Assembly: GCA_009823505.1 (NCBI GenBank)
Contig: VZQC01005718.1
Coordinates: 560,917 to 624,916, forward strand
Direction of reading: 5' to 3'
Length of the DNA stretch: 64,000 bases
Source: Rhizomys pruinosus
Taxonomy: Eukaryota > Chordata > Mammalia > Rodentia > Spalacidae
Part shown: positions 33,270 to 44,140 of the stretch, piece after piece
How the letters are laid out: every line of letters starts with the position of its first letter
How positions within the stretch are numbered: position 1 is the first letter of the stretch
The notes under the pieces: generated by a model
The model's database searches: none
What the model was told of the DNA's origin: nothing
What the model saw: only the letters and a program-made list of their open reading frames with translations
Program-made: the position numbers and the translations under genes

Positions 33270-34285
33270 GATACAGAGAAATGGACTCAAAAAATTAAAA
33301 TCTGAACCAAGTCTACAATGCTGGTACTTCATTGGAACAGAAATATAAAAAAAAAAAAAAACTTAGACTATAAGAAGCATTTCATGCTTACAGGTGCATC
33401 TGGGAAGCAATGACTATACATATTATGAAGAGACAGAAAATTTCTTTTTTTTAATTTTCATTTTTTATTGATGCTTTGTGTATTTCATACAGAGACAGCA
33501 AATTTCATCTGAATATGAGCACGTATTTAAGAGCTAAGTTTAGAGAAAGATTCAGGCTGATAGTATGGGTTAATTAAATAATCCAACCTGAGTAATCCCA
33601 ACTTACCTATTCATTCATGGGAAAGAAAGTGACAGATGATACACAAGCCAGACCAGAGGTCTGCCTCACCTATGCCATACATTGATGTTTTTAAGTTCCT
33701 ATGTGCTTAAAATTAATGGAATGTTAGAACAAGGACTACAGTTTCTGAAGAGTATTCAATCAGGTTAGCGTCATGTGTGAACACATGATCAAAAGAATTT
33801 AAGTTGAATGTGATTCATGGTGCCACCCTATTCAAGGAAGAGCACTAGGTACAACTTCACAACACCTTAAACAGGCCTCTTGATAAAGTTTAACTAGTGC
33901 CATTTTCAATCTTTGGATCATCTTTTCAGTACCTCACAATGACTAGGGTACCTACGTTTAAGTCTATAACTTACAGGAAATATTCAGGTAGTCAAGGAAG
34001 ATAGCTTAATATATACTCATCCGTCAAGCTTTCATCCAGTGCCCTTCCTTTTGCTCTAATAAACTTGGTATGTGATAAGACATATTCACATCAAGAGACT
34101 TTTTTGACTCTTGGAATACAACACGAGTAGATCTGACTGCTCAAAAGTAGGCAATCCCATTGCTATCTGTTCCAATTGTTTAGAAAAATAAACTATAACT
34201 TGAAGGAATTCTCTAGTCATCTAAATGAGGAAACTTAAACCTAAGCCATGTTTCTTATGTATTCTTTAAGACACCATGAAGGGGT
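33270..34285. other. Intergenic, nothing recognised
   Basis: Module homology with 9560-9610 ends near 33620. An L1-3'-end-like 'ttattgatgctttgtgtatttcat' lies near 33468. The rest could be decayed retroviral sequence linked to the gag relic on its right, but I see no motif. Confidence 0.45.
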
Positions 34286-34289
34286 TTTA

Positions 34290-34860
34290 AGTGTTAGGCT
34301 GGTACTGATTTTAATTTTTCCTTAATGAGATTCTGAAGTTCAGTATAAAAGCTTTGCATCTTCCACTTTCTGGGACCCACTAGGGGTTTTACTAAGAGTC
34401 CAAGGCTAGGAGGCTAAATTCAGCACAACTATCATGCCTAGGAAGCCTCAGAGCTGCATTCTATTTACAGGAACTTTAATGTTGGCAGTTTTCTGATAGG
34501 TCACCCAGCTCTGTTTCTCTTCTTTATTGAAACTATGGAAAATCACCCTTTGTTTGCAATCTGAGCTCTGCAGCCTGTATCCACATTGGACCCTTCACAT
34601 ATTCCCTCTGGTTTCAGGATCAACATCCATGTATTTTTTACTCTTTATAAATTCTAAAAATTTTGAGGAGTATATATTTGGCTTTTCTTGAACTTCTTGT
34701 ATTTTGTTCACATTCCTCAGCATGAGTACTCCTTTCCTTAGTTCTGCCAGTATGCACTGTCTGTAGTGAACCAATGCAGGCATTATGCTGTTTGGATTCC
34801 AGAGTCCTATTGATGGAAAAGCATCTGTAAGCAGGAATTTCCATGCAGGCTCTTTGTGGT
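34290..34860 (-). pseudogene. Class I (gammaretrovirus-like) ERV gag capsid relic
   Basis: On the minus strand the frame at 34595-34783 reads ALVHYRQCILAEL and, further on, FLEFIKSKKYMDVDPE. It matches the conserved gammaretroviral capsid region containing LVHYRQ followed by an FLERL..YTPYDPE-type stretch. Neighbouring frames continue the weak similarity, with stops and shifts. No LTR could be paired to it. It is an old dead endogenous copy. A B2 (34935-35181) lies on its 5' side. Confidence 0.6.
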
Positions 34861-34934
34861 AGAGGTGCTGCTTTTCTTTAATACCTCTTCCTATAAGTAA
34901 TTTCTTATGATGCAGCTAAAAATATTGAAAAGAG

Positions 34935-35181
34935 GGCTGGAGAGATAGCCTAGTGGTTAAGAGCACCAACTGCTCTTGCAGAGGACCCGGGTTCGATCCC
35001 CAGCACCCACATAGCAGCTAAAAACCGTCTGTAACTCCAATTCCAGGAGAACTCCAGTTCCAGAGGAATCCAAGACCCTCTTCTGACCTCCGCAGCATTG
35101 CACGACACGGGTGCACAAACCTACAAGCAGACAGTACATTCATACATATACAAAAATAAAAATTAAATTTAAAAAATTAAA
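34935..35181 (+). mobile_element. B2 SINE
   Basis: A near-consensus B2 with the exact 17-bp duplication aaaaatattgaaaagag at 34918-34934 and 35182-35198. Confidence 0.95.
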
Positions 35182-35334
35182 AAAATATTGAAAAGAGCTT
35201 GAATATTTGAATAAGTAATGTTGATTTGGAAAAATAAGGATAAAAGAAATTCATTTTTCCATAGATAATTTCCATGTCAGAATAGAGCCTGTACAGTTTA
35301 ACAAATCTGAATTTGGAAACAGACTACAGACCCA

Positions 35335-35745
35335 GTATTCTAGTTGGCTTTCTATTGCCGTGATGGACAGCATAAGCCAAAGCAACTTGGTGAGAAAAGG
35401 GTTTATTTGACTTACAGGCACAGCCCATCATTGAGGGAAGCCAGGACAGGATCTCAGGGTAGAAACCTGGCAGCAGCAACTAAAGCAGAGATCGTAGAGG
35501 AACACTGATTACTAGTAGGTTCCAGGCTCAAATCAGCTAACCTTCTTATACACCCCAGACCTAGCTTCCTAGGGATGATACTGCCTGTGGTGGGCTGGGC
35601 CCTCTCTTGCCAACTAGCAATCATAGGGAAAATACACCAGATATGCCCACAGGAAAATCTGAATGAGGAAATTCCTCAGTTGAAGAATTTGATATACTTC
35701 CCAGGTATGCCAAATTAACAAACTATGACAAACTATGGCAAACTA
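35335..35745 (-). mobile_element. Repeat U2
   Basis: The U2 complement runs from 'ctagttggctttctattgcc' to about 'tgccaaattaacaaac'. It matches 17865-18505 and the complement of 13430-13832. A short tandem 'aaactatgacaaactatggc' follows near 35722. Confidence 0.75.
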
Positions 35746-35861
35746 TGATATCCAGTAATATATGGTCAACTGTACTTTCTCATATGCAAAATTCCTGGAT
35801 ACTGTCCTAAGGGGTATTGGCATGCCCCCCAAATAGGATGATACTGTTCCAACTGTAAAAT

Positions 35862-35916
35862 TTTATTATTTTGGTTGTTAGCCTGAGCCTTTAAGGGCCA
35901 AGCTATCCCTCCAGCC
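35862..35916 (-). mobile_element. 55-bp mini-SINE with target duplication
   Basis: The minus strand starts with a B2-like head ('ggctggagggatagc'), keeps 'taaaggctcaggctaacaac' and ends A-rich. The 14-bp duplication tccaactgtaaaat flanks it at 35848-35861 and 35917-35930. It corresponds to a B2-type SINE with the middle deleted. A second independent copy is at 58381-58447. Confidence 0.85.
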
Positions 35917-35930
35917 TCCAACTGTAAAAT

Positions 35931-37450
35931 CCTAAAAGGATCTTAATCCTGGATGCCTTCCACTTGGTGGAGTAGACATAGCCCCAGTGTTACCTTCTTT
36001 ACCTATGGGAGTTGACGATGCTGTGGTTTCAACACTAATGGCAACATTTTTACAGTAAAACTTAATTTCTTTTCCCTTACCTCCTGGGTTTTGTCATATG
36101 GGAAGACAGCTCCCCCTATCTTATATGGACAACTTGTATAGAAAGGTTTTCAACCTATTTACCTTATTTTTGACAAAATAATTCCAATTGTTACATGATA
36201 AATGAGAGGCTCATTAGACAGCCATCTTTCATAAGAATCTAACACATATATAGGCCATCCATGTTACAATAGATGTCAACTCTTCATAGGCTTAGAACTA
36301 GAGGATTTGGTTAGCTAGAGTGAGACCCAAAAGACTAAACTAATTTTGAGACTAAGCTGTCTATATTGAACATAAAAAACAGTTCTAACCATGTGTGGTG
36401 GTCCACGTCCTTAATTCCAGAATTGGGGAGACAGAGACAGGTGGATTTCTGTGAATCCAAGGCCAGCCTGGTCTACATAGAGAGTTCCAGGCCAGCTGGG
36501 CTACAGGGAGACCCTGTCTCAAAAAGACCAAAAAAAGAGTTCTAAAAAGAGAGCAAAAGGCTAAGCTGAATAAATGAATATTCTTCAAACCACCAAGTTT
36601 CCTAAGAATGTTAACCCACTAAAACTTCTCACCCACTAGTAGGGCATGCCAAAGAAGACTGAAATCACTAGTCAAGCCACAGATGGTGGATTTAACACAT
36701 TCCATACTACCTAGCATGACAAAGTGATGAAATCAAGGTCCAAAAGACTATTTAGTCCCCAAACATGAAAAAGTAAATATGTACCAGCCTGTAGGAATTC
36801 ATTGGCTCTCATAGAAAACACAGATATAGAAAAATGTTGGGGTTGCCACTAATGAATGTGCCAGATCTCTGGCACTACTGGTGATGTGGGGAACTGGTCC
36901 CTTACCCTGTTGCTGATTAAGACTGCCAAAGAAAGCTGATAGCTATTCTGAAAGGCTGGTGATCTTTCATTACAGCCAATGACTACAAAATTGGTTATTT
37001 TATAGCCCACAGGCTGTGAAGTTGCAGACTCCACAGGCCTCTCCCTAGTAGCTGAACCCAGTCTAAGGGTTGGTTACCCCTTGCTGAAGACCCTCGCTAC
37101 ATATCTCTGACCCAACCTAAAGGATTGATTATCCTTAGAGCTTTACCTCTGGCTAAAGGAGTGACACCCCCTTAAGCAATTGAGCTAGCTGAAACCCCAA
37201 CTGTGGATCTGATTGATCCACAATTAACTGACATCTGAATTGTGTGTCAATTAACAGACCCATAGATCTTGTCAGGTGGAAGATACATTTTATTGAATAC
37301 AGTACCTCACTCATATAGACAGAATGATGTCATCTCCCACAGCCAATACCAGACCCCCTGCATAACACACTGTAAACATCAAGAGCTCTGTATCACAAGC
37401 TTGTCCCACAAGCTGCTCTCACCTAGGGAGCAGGGTCAGGTGCAGATGAC
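35931..37450. other. Intergenic with one B1 and a weak LTR-like end
   Basis: A B1 lies at 36386-36535 (+), with 'agttctaa' on both sides. Around 37020-37450 the complement has an AATAAA-type signal (from 'attttattgaatac') and could be a minus-strand LTR; no ends were found. No gene is recognised. Confidence 0.5.
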
Positions 37451-37465
37451 CAGGCAGGCAATTTA

Positions 37466-38906
37466 TTTTTTTAATAAAATACTTGTAATGAAAAAAATAC
37501 TTGTATTGATGTTTTGTGTATTTCATATATCATTTTTCAGTCCAATTTAGATGCATTCCCCTTTCCATACCCTCCCACCCCACCAGAGCTCATGCATTCT
37601 GTCATACATATGTTTCATCTTTTCTCAGTCTTTTTAAAGTTTTTCTCTGTAAAGGTTTATTGTTTGGGGCAGAATTTAACTGTTTCAGTCAGTTCTTTAA
37701 CCCAGTCTTTATGCTGTTGTTGTTTCCTCTCATTTGTATTGCTCTAAAATATGCCTATATAAAGTCACATATATACCAAAATTATGACCTCTGAAAATAA
37801 ACTGTATGTTAATTCCAAAATATGGTTAGGAATTCACATTATTCCCTTTAGTTTTATATTACTGTAAAATATGAATACATACCTTCCACCCATATACCAC
37901 AATCACAATGTCTGAAAATAAGTGGTAAGTTGATTCTAGAACACATTAAGGGATTCACATTATAACAGCACAGTTGCTTTCAGATAAAAAGAAATATAAC
38001 AATAACATTGTTCAGTGTGCCTTTCAACTAGGGATTTGGTACTAGCATCCACAAATGAGGGATACCATTTGTCATTTTTCTGGGACTGTGTTACTTCACT
38101 TAGCATAATGGCTTCTAGTTCCATCCATTTACCTGCAAAGTTCATGATGTAATCTTTCTATACTGCTGCATAGAATTCCATTGTGTAAATGTACCACATT
38201 TTTGTTATCCACTCCTTAGTTGAGGGGCATTTGGGTTGCTTCTTTGCTATTGTGAAGAGAGCTTCAATAAACTTAGATGTGCATGTATCTTTGAGGTAGG
38301 ATGAGTCTTGTGGATATATACCCAGGATGGTATGACTGGGTCAGTTGGTAGGCTCATTTTGAGTCTTTTAAGGGTTCTCCATACTGCTTTCCACAGTGGT
38401 TGTATGAGTTTACATTCCCACCAGCAGTGGATGGGTGTTTCCCTTTCCCCACAACCTCTCCAGTATTTGGTGTCTTTTGTTTTCTTGATCTTAGCCAGTC
38501 TTAACAGAGTGAGGTGATATCTTGGAGTGGTTTTAATTTGCATTTCCTTAATTATTAATGATGTTGAACACTTTTTAAGATGTTTCTCAGCCATCTTTTC
38601 TTCCTCACTAGTGAAGTCTCTGTTCAGCTCTTTACTCCATCTTTTGAGTAGGTCATTTGTTTTCTTACATCTTTGTTTTTTGAGTAGTTTATATATTCTG
38701 GATATTAATGCTCTGTCAGATGTATCACTGGTGAAGGTTTTCTCTCACTCTGTGGGTTTTCTCTTTACTTCCTTGATTGTTTCTTTTGCTGTACAGGAGC
38801 TTTTGAGTTTAATGAGGTCCCACTTGTCAATTGTTTACCTTATTTCCTGTGTGGGTGCTGTTTGATTTAGAAACTCTTTTCCTATGCCTATGTCTTGTAG
38901 ATTGTT
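37466..38906 (-). mobile_element. 5'-truncated L1 with perfect target duplication
   Basis: The 15-bp duplication caggcaggcaattta is at 37451-37465 and 38907-38921. The minus strand reads ORF2 C-terminus, with residues such as CWWECKLIQPLWKAVWR near 38390-38440, then 3' UTR, a G-rich tract (complement near 37570) and an A-rich tail. At 1441 bp it is a 5'-truncated insertion by target-primed reverse transcription. Confidence 0.95.
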
Positions 38907-39064
38907 CAGGCAGGCAATTTAAGACAATGCAGCCACAGGTGGCCTGCCTTCACCTACAGACAAATGTTCATTAAACAAATCCCAACAAATAAGCATATGC
39001 CACAAAAGCTAAATGAGTACTATTTCAAAAAGATTGAGGCTCCACCCTGCTCCTTCCACCAATA

Positions 39065-39270
39065 AGGAGCATTTATAGAATTTTTCATTTACTGATTAAA
39101 ATGTATGTACATTGGGAAAGGGGAACATGTCTTCAGCATGCTGTGGGGGTCAGAAGACAAGTTGGGAGAGTTAGTTCTCTCCTGCCATTATGTGGGTCCC
39201 AGTATCAAACTTAGATTTTGCAGTTTGATGGCAAGTGCCTTTGCCCACTGAGCCATGTCACCAATTAATA
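39065..39270 (-). mobile_element. Old tRNA-type SINE
   Basis: The complement contains a B2/ID-like ending ('actgagccatgtcacc') and 'gtgggtcccag', with a diverged middle. A similar degenerate element is at 62925-63075. From 39270 to 40900 I recognise no gene; the frame at 39710-39946 has no motif. Confidence 0.55.
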
Positions 39271-40901
39271 AGGTGCATTTAATAAGTAGACAACACTTCA
39301 AGTAGAAAAATAGGGAGAATTCTTGACTATAAGATAGGAACTGGCATGGCAAACATGTCCTTAATTTCATACTCATGGGGTTGACTTATCAAAAGAAGTT
39401 TCTTAAGTTCCTTTCTCTGAAATGATCACTCCAATGGGAATCACCAAAGCCCACAGCATTTGGACCCCAGATCTCTTTTCTAAGCTAATCTTATCAAAAC
39501 TGTAGCTTGAATTATAGTAAACAGATTCCACTGTTCATTGATTTACTAAAAACATTACATAATTTGGTGGAGACAACAGACTTGTTCATATCCAGGCTTG
39601 AAGAACTAAGTGAAGTTTTTCTGTTTCAAGATCACTATTTTCAAGAGATACCAAATTCTCAGAGCTTTATAAAACAGTGAGTATAAACTACCTTCTCTCT
39701 AGGTGAGAAGTGTTCTTGTTCTCGGGCCCAATTGTTTCACTTTTTATTTGGAAGCCAGTATGGACACAGCTTCCTGTTGACTTTCCTTTGACACCAGGTT
39801 CAAGCTGGACCTTTTATACTGCCTGCTACACTGATTTCGCAAGTCAGTTGATGTTACTTGAAGGGAACAGGGAGTGTAGCAATGCTCTCTTTTCAGAATT
39901 CAGAATTCCATTTGAAAATAAAGATGACTTGGAAGAAATTAGGTGAAAAGAGGACATCAGAGCTAACAGGCACTTTTATTTCCTTCATTTTGTTTACCTT
40001 TCAAAATAAATTCAAGGGAAAACCAAGCCATTTTTCTTTCTGTCAAAGCACTATTCAAGATATTTTTATTTCTCACATAGTTTGTAAACATTTGGTAAAA
40101 ATAAACTCATATTTTTGTCTGCTATGTTATAATCCCACTGAGCACACTAAAGGAGGGGAAAAGAACTCATCTCAAAATTAAATAATATAAAGCTGAACAT
40201 AGAATGAGCTAAATCTGAGATACTGGCAGAGTATTTGGTAAGAAATCTGTAAGAAGAAAGATAAGCTATAATCTCAAAAGTCCACAGTAGACAATAAATA
40301 TATGATCTATTTTGGGAAAGAATGTAGAATACAAAAGAGGGTAAAAGATAATGGAAAGGGTTGGAGAAAGGATGAGGGTGAAAGAAGTAAATGCATGAGC
40401 AGGTTAGAGGAGCTGCAGAAACTGAGAAGGCAGGAGCCCCATGAAACAGAGAGGAAGGTCCTGAGAAGATAGCAGAGTCAGATGCACTAGGACTCTGCCT
40501 CTCCATGTGGACCATGGGTACACTGCAGAATCTATGATGCAACTGTTTTGAACCTCAGGAGACTGTTAAAGGCTTCTCATTTCAACAGAAAAGCTAGGTC
40601 TGTGAGTTGTGGTGAATTTTGACCACCATATCTTCTGGCATGGTAGGAGCCATTAGTCACCCACCAGCAAGCCCATAGCAGGGAGCTGAGCATGCCATCC
40701 TGAGGCAGCTTGTGAACAGCTTTCAGGAGTCATGTGGGACCAGGACCCTATCCCAAATATCATGTATCTCCCCACTGATCACTAAGTCTGAACAGAGGGA
40801 CACAGACAACAGTCCAGATGTGTTATTCTACCTGCTTTCCTTGCTCTGACCCCTCCCTCTCTGGAGGAAGTGACTATCAATGATTTTATAGAACCAGGTC
40901 C

Positions 40902-41047
40902 AAGCCGGGCATGGTAGCACATGCCTTTAATCCTAGCACTTGGGAGGCAGAAGCAGGCGGATTTTTGTGAGTTCAAGGCCAGCCTGGTCTACAGAGCAAA
41001 TTCTAGGACAGCTGGGGCTACAGGGAGACCCTGTCTCAAAAAGACCA

Positions 41048-41081
<34 letters not shown>

Positions 41082-41125
41082 GTAAATAGCTGGGGCTACA
41101 GGGAGACCCTGTCTCAAAAAGACCA

Positions 41126-41162
<37 letters not shown>

Positions 41163-41168
41163 GTAAAT
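40902..41168 (+). mobile_element. B1 SINE whose tail and (ATA)n were duplicated in tandem
   Basis: A B1 (40902-41045) ends in an (AAT)n tail. The last B1 segment plus the tail, starting 'gctggggctacagggag' at 41011, is repeated at 41089: two units of 78 and 80 bp that differ in triplet number. This is a young local duplication and likely length-variable. Confidence 0.92.
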
Positions 41169-41339
41169 AAAGGGCCAGGTCCTTCATTAAAGGGATACTA
41201 ATGCATGAAAAAATGTAAATGTCACTAGAAACAGAATATTTAAAAAGCCAAAAGTAAATGCCAAAAATGAAAAATGTGGTAAATTTAAGCATATAGTAGA
41301 CAGAATCAGTGAACTGGAAGATACAAAATGGAAATTTTA

Positions 41340-42517
41340 TTTTTTTATTTTTATTTTTTTTCACATTATGAAAGCAATATATTCTAAATTTCAAAGATGT
41401 GACAAGTTCTGTAGAGCATTTTTCATCAGAGGATGGAAGCTTTCAAACTGCATGATCTTCTGCCAGGTAGAACGGGAGCATCATTCATTGGTTTGAGGTA
41501 GAATCCATTTCAAGGCATGTCTTGGTGGCACAGTAATGGTGGGATGATAAGATGTACAATCTGGTCTTGTACACTGAGTATTAAACCTACAGTGTTTTGG
41601 ATGATAGAAGGGACATTCCGTTTTCTTACAAGCTGGGAAGTAATGGCACAGCTGGCCACTAGAAGATGGTGCTGGTGATGTAACTGGCTTTGGAGTCATT
41701 ATTGGAATTCTTCTACTCATGTGAGTGAAGGGACAATCTGGTTTAGTACACTTGGCGTCATATTTACAATTTGGATGCACAAACATTTTTCAGCAAATTT
41801 ACAATTGGAGAAGGCTTTGCACGGTGAAACGGGATGATGGTACACACACTCATCCCCATTCTTACAAGCAGGCCAATACTTGCAATGCTCCAGAAGCTTC
41901 TCTGGCTTCTGCACCACACTCAGGTCATTTATCTCAGCGTTGGAAAAGCTACCGTCTGAGTCCTCAAGCTGCCCGCTCATCAACTGCAACTGTTGTGGGT
42001 GGAGCAGACCTCTGAGTCCCTTGTTTGAGGCTGCAGTTTGGTTTACGGGTTTCATTCCTTCAAAGCACATCTCTTCCTCTTGATCTGACATGTACCCTGG
42101 GGGGCTGGGGAACCATCTAGCATCACTATAAACTTGGGACTTGCAGGTTTATCTGGTTGTACAAGATCTCATGTCTGCATAAGGTGTCCTTATGTAGTAC
42201 CCAAAAGGCATCTGCAGTCTTCATCCCCAACTCCTGGTTTGGTCCCACTACTATTTCCTCAGACAGCTTTGGCTTCTTCAGAATAAATGATCTTGTGTCT
42301 GCATGGACCATGGATTCCATGTCATAGTAATCTTGACTGATCTCCATTGTTTCTACCATTATGGGCTCAATTTGCAGTTGGGATAATAACTGCCTCTCTT
42401 GAGTTCAATTGATGGTTCCAGGGAATCAGAGTCCATTGTGGCAGGAAGCATGGTGGCCAAGGCTGGAGCAGCAAGCCGAGGATCACACCTCACAATGAGC
42501 ACAAGAAGCAGAGAGAG
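41340..42517 (-). pseudogene. Chimeric processed pseudogene of ZC3H14
   Basis: The minus strand encodes pieces of ZC3H14, the nuclear poly(A)-binding CCCH zinc-finger protein (Nab2/MSUT2). They are DYYDMESMVHADTRSF (near 42310), KLLEHCKYWPACKNGDEC (near 41870), the other CCCH fingers such as CKKTECPFYHPKHC (near 41610), and the C-terminal ALKWI, with a stop at 41481. Frameshifts separate the three frames, no introns interrupt it, and a poly(A)-derived T tract lies at 41340-41360. The 10-bp duplication ggaaatttta (41330-41339 and 42518-42527) bounds the insert. Its 5' 110 bp (about 42405-42517) is repeat U1 sequence rather than ZC3H14, inside the same duplication. An uninterrupted relative of the target site lies at 43375-43530. 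It is non-functional. Confidence 0.92.
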
Positions 42518-42527
42518 GGAAATTTTA

Positions 42528-43530
42528 AATAACAAACTGAAAACTACTACAGAAAAATAATCAGACACAAGGTCTTATGGGACCTTCTACCAGAACAGCA
42601 TGGCAACAGGGGCTCTTAGAGAGAAGAGGGTAGGTCTGAGGCAACATTGGAAGAAACCATAGCCCAAAACTTGCTAAACCTATGACAGACAAGAGTGCAA
42701 AATTCAAAAAAAAAAGTAAACATAACCAAAGAGAATTAGCAGAGCAAAATCCACACCAAGTACATTAAATCTCACTACATATACATAGCTTACCATACTG
42801 AGAGAAATTTGAAAACACACAGGTAGTCAAGAATAAGATGTTTGACAGACTTCATATCATAAACTTTGTTATAACGAAACCACAAGAATTTGTAAGCATG
42901 TAGTAAAAGTGAATCCTCGGGTTCTAGTGTTAGGAATGTAAGGCTGTACAGAGATTCTGAAGTACAGCAAAAAAGAGAAAAATAGAATTACCATAAGATA
43001 TAGATGTCTACTTTTGTGTATGCAAAGAATTAAAAACAGTGCCAAAAGACACATTTGTAAAACCACAGAACACTATTCAAAGGGGAACACACTTGAAAAT
43101 ACAAAAGGAATTGTAGTATAAGCACAGACTACAGCATTGTACAGTCTTTAAAAGCTGAGAAATTCTTACTCTGATAGAGTGTGGCTACATCTAGACAATA
43201 AGACAAAGGTCAAATAAACCAATGACAACTACAAATATTGTGTGTTGGTATTTCTCTGGAGTATTCAGACTAATCAAGGGTAAGGGAGAGTCGGTCTTCT
43301 TTAAGTGGGTGACTCTAGACAGGCTGACTAGACTCCAGTGAATGAACTTGCATTGAGGAACATCTGGATAGAAAAACAGAATCAGCAAACTGGAAGATAA
43401 AAAATGGAAATTATCAAGTTAAATAGCAGACTAAAAACTACTACAGAAAAGTAATCAGACACAAGGTCCTATGGGACCTTCTACCAGAACAACATAGCAA
43501 CAGGGGCTCCTAGAGAGAAAAGGGTAAGCC
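42528..43530. repeat. Two related copies of a short block flanking the pseudogene
   Basis: The sequence 41303-41339 joined to 42528-42630 matches 43375-43525. Shared phrases are 'aaactggaagat', 'aaactactacagaaaa', 'taatcagacacaaggtc' and 'gggaccttctaccagaac'. It is either an old interspersed repeat or a local duplication. The stretch between (42640-43370) contains nothing I can name. Confidence 0.75.
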
Positions 43531-43639
43531 TTAATATATGTAACAGAATATATGAAATATGTGGAGGAGGCATAAATATGATTAAGATCTATCATATGAC
43601 ATGTACAAAAACTCAATTAAAAAATATATAACCAAGTCA

Positions 43640-44135
43640 TGTGGCTTTGGCAAAAATTCACATTAAATCTGTTTCATTTTTTTCTTTCCATTAAAAATAG
43701 TAATACTAACACAAAAAATGGGTAGAATGGTGGATGCCAGGTTCTGGGAATGAGATGGACAAGGAGGTGTCGTTTCTTTCACATATCTAAATCACATATC
43801 TAAACATGATTAATTATTGCTTTAATGTCAAATACACATTGCCATAATAAAGCCTGGGGCAAAAAGTAGATAATTTCCTAAAATTAATTCCACTTTATTA
43901 ATTTGGCTAATAGAAAGGATTCACAGAGCTTTGTATCCACATTATAAATCTCAACCTCTGAACCTCCATGAAAGCTAGTCCCAGCATCCTTTACCTACCT
44001 GTGCCTAAAGGAAATACTATGAAATGTTTCCCTTAATTACATTCTAGAAAGGGATGTGTCAGATGAAGTACTGCATGAGCCTTTCACATGACAGGAGAGC
44101 AGTATGAATAGAGTGAGGACAGAAGAATGTTGAGG
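43640..44135. repeat. Duplicate block upstream of OR3
   Basis: This is homologous to the OR1 upstream block: 43866-44130 matches 2221-2475, and before it 43640-43860 matches the old L1 tail near 1750-1970. It marks the left part of the duplicated OR3 unit before a retroelement inserted at about 44141. Confidence 0.78.
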
Positions 44136-44140
44136 AGAGG

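Noticed and set aside
39710..39946. 78-codon frame with a signal-like hydrophobic start
   Set aside because: No family resemblance, no second copy, and no splice or promoter context.
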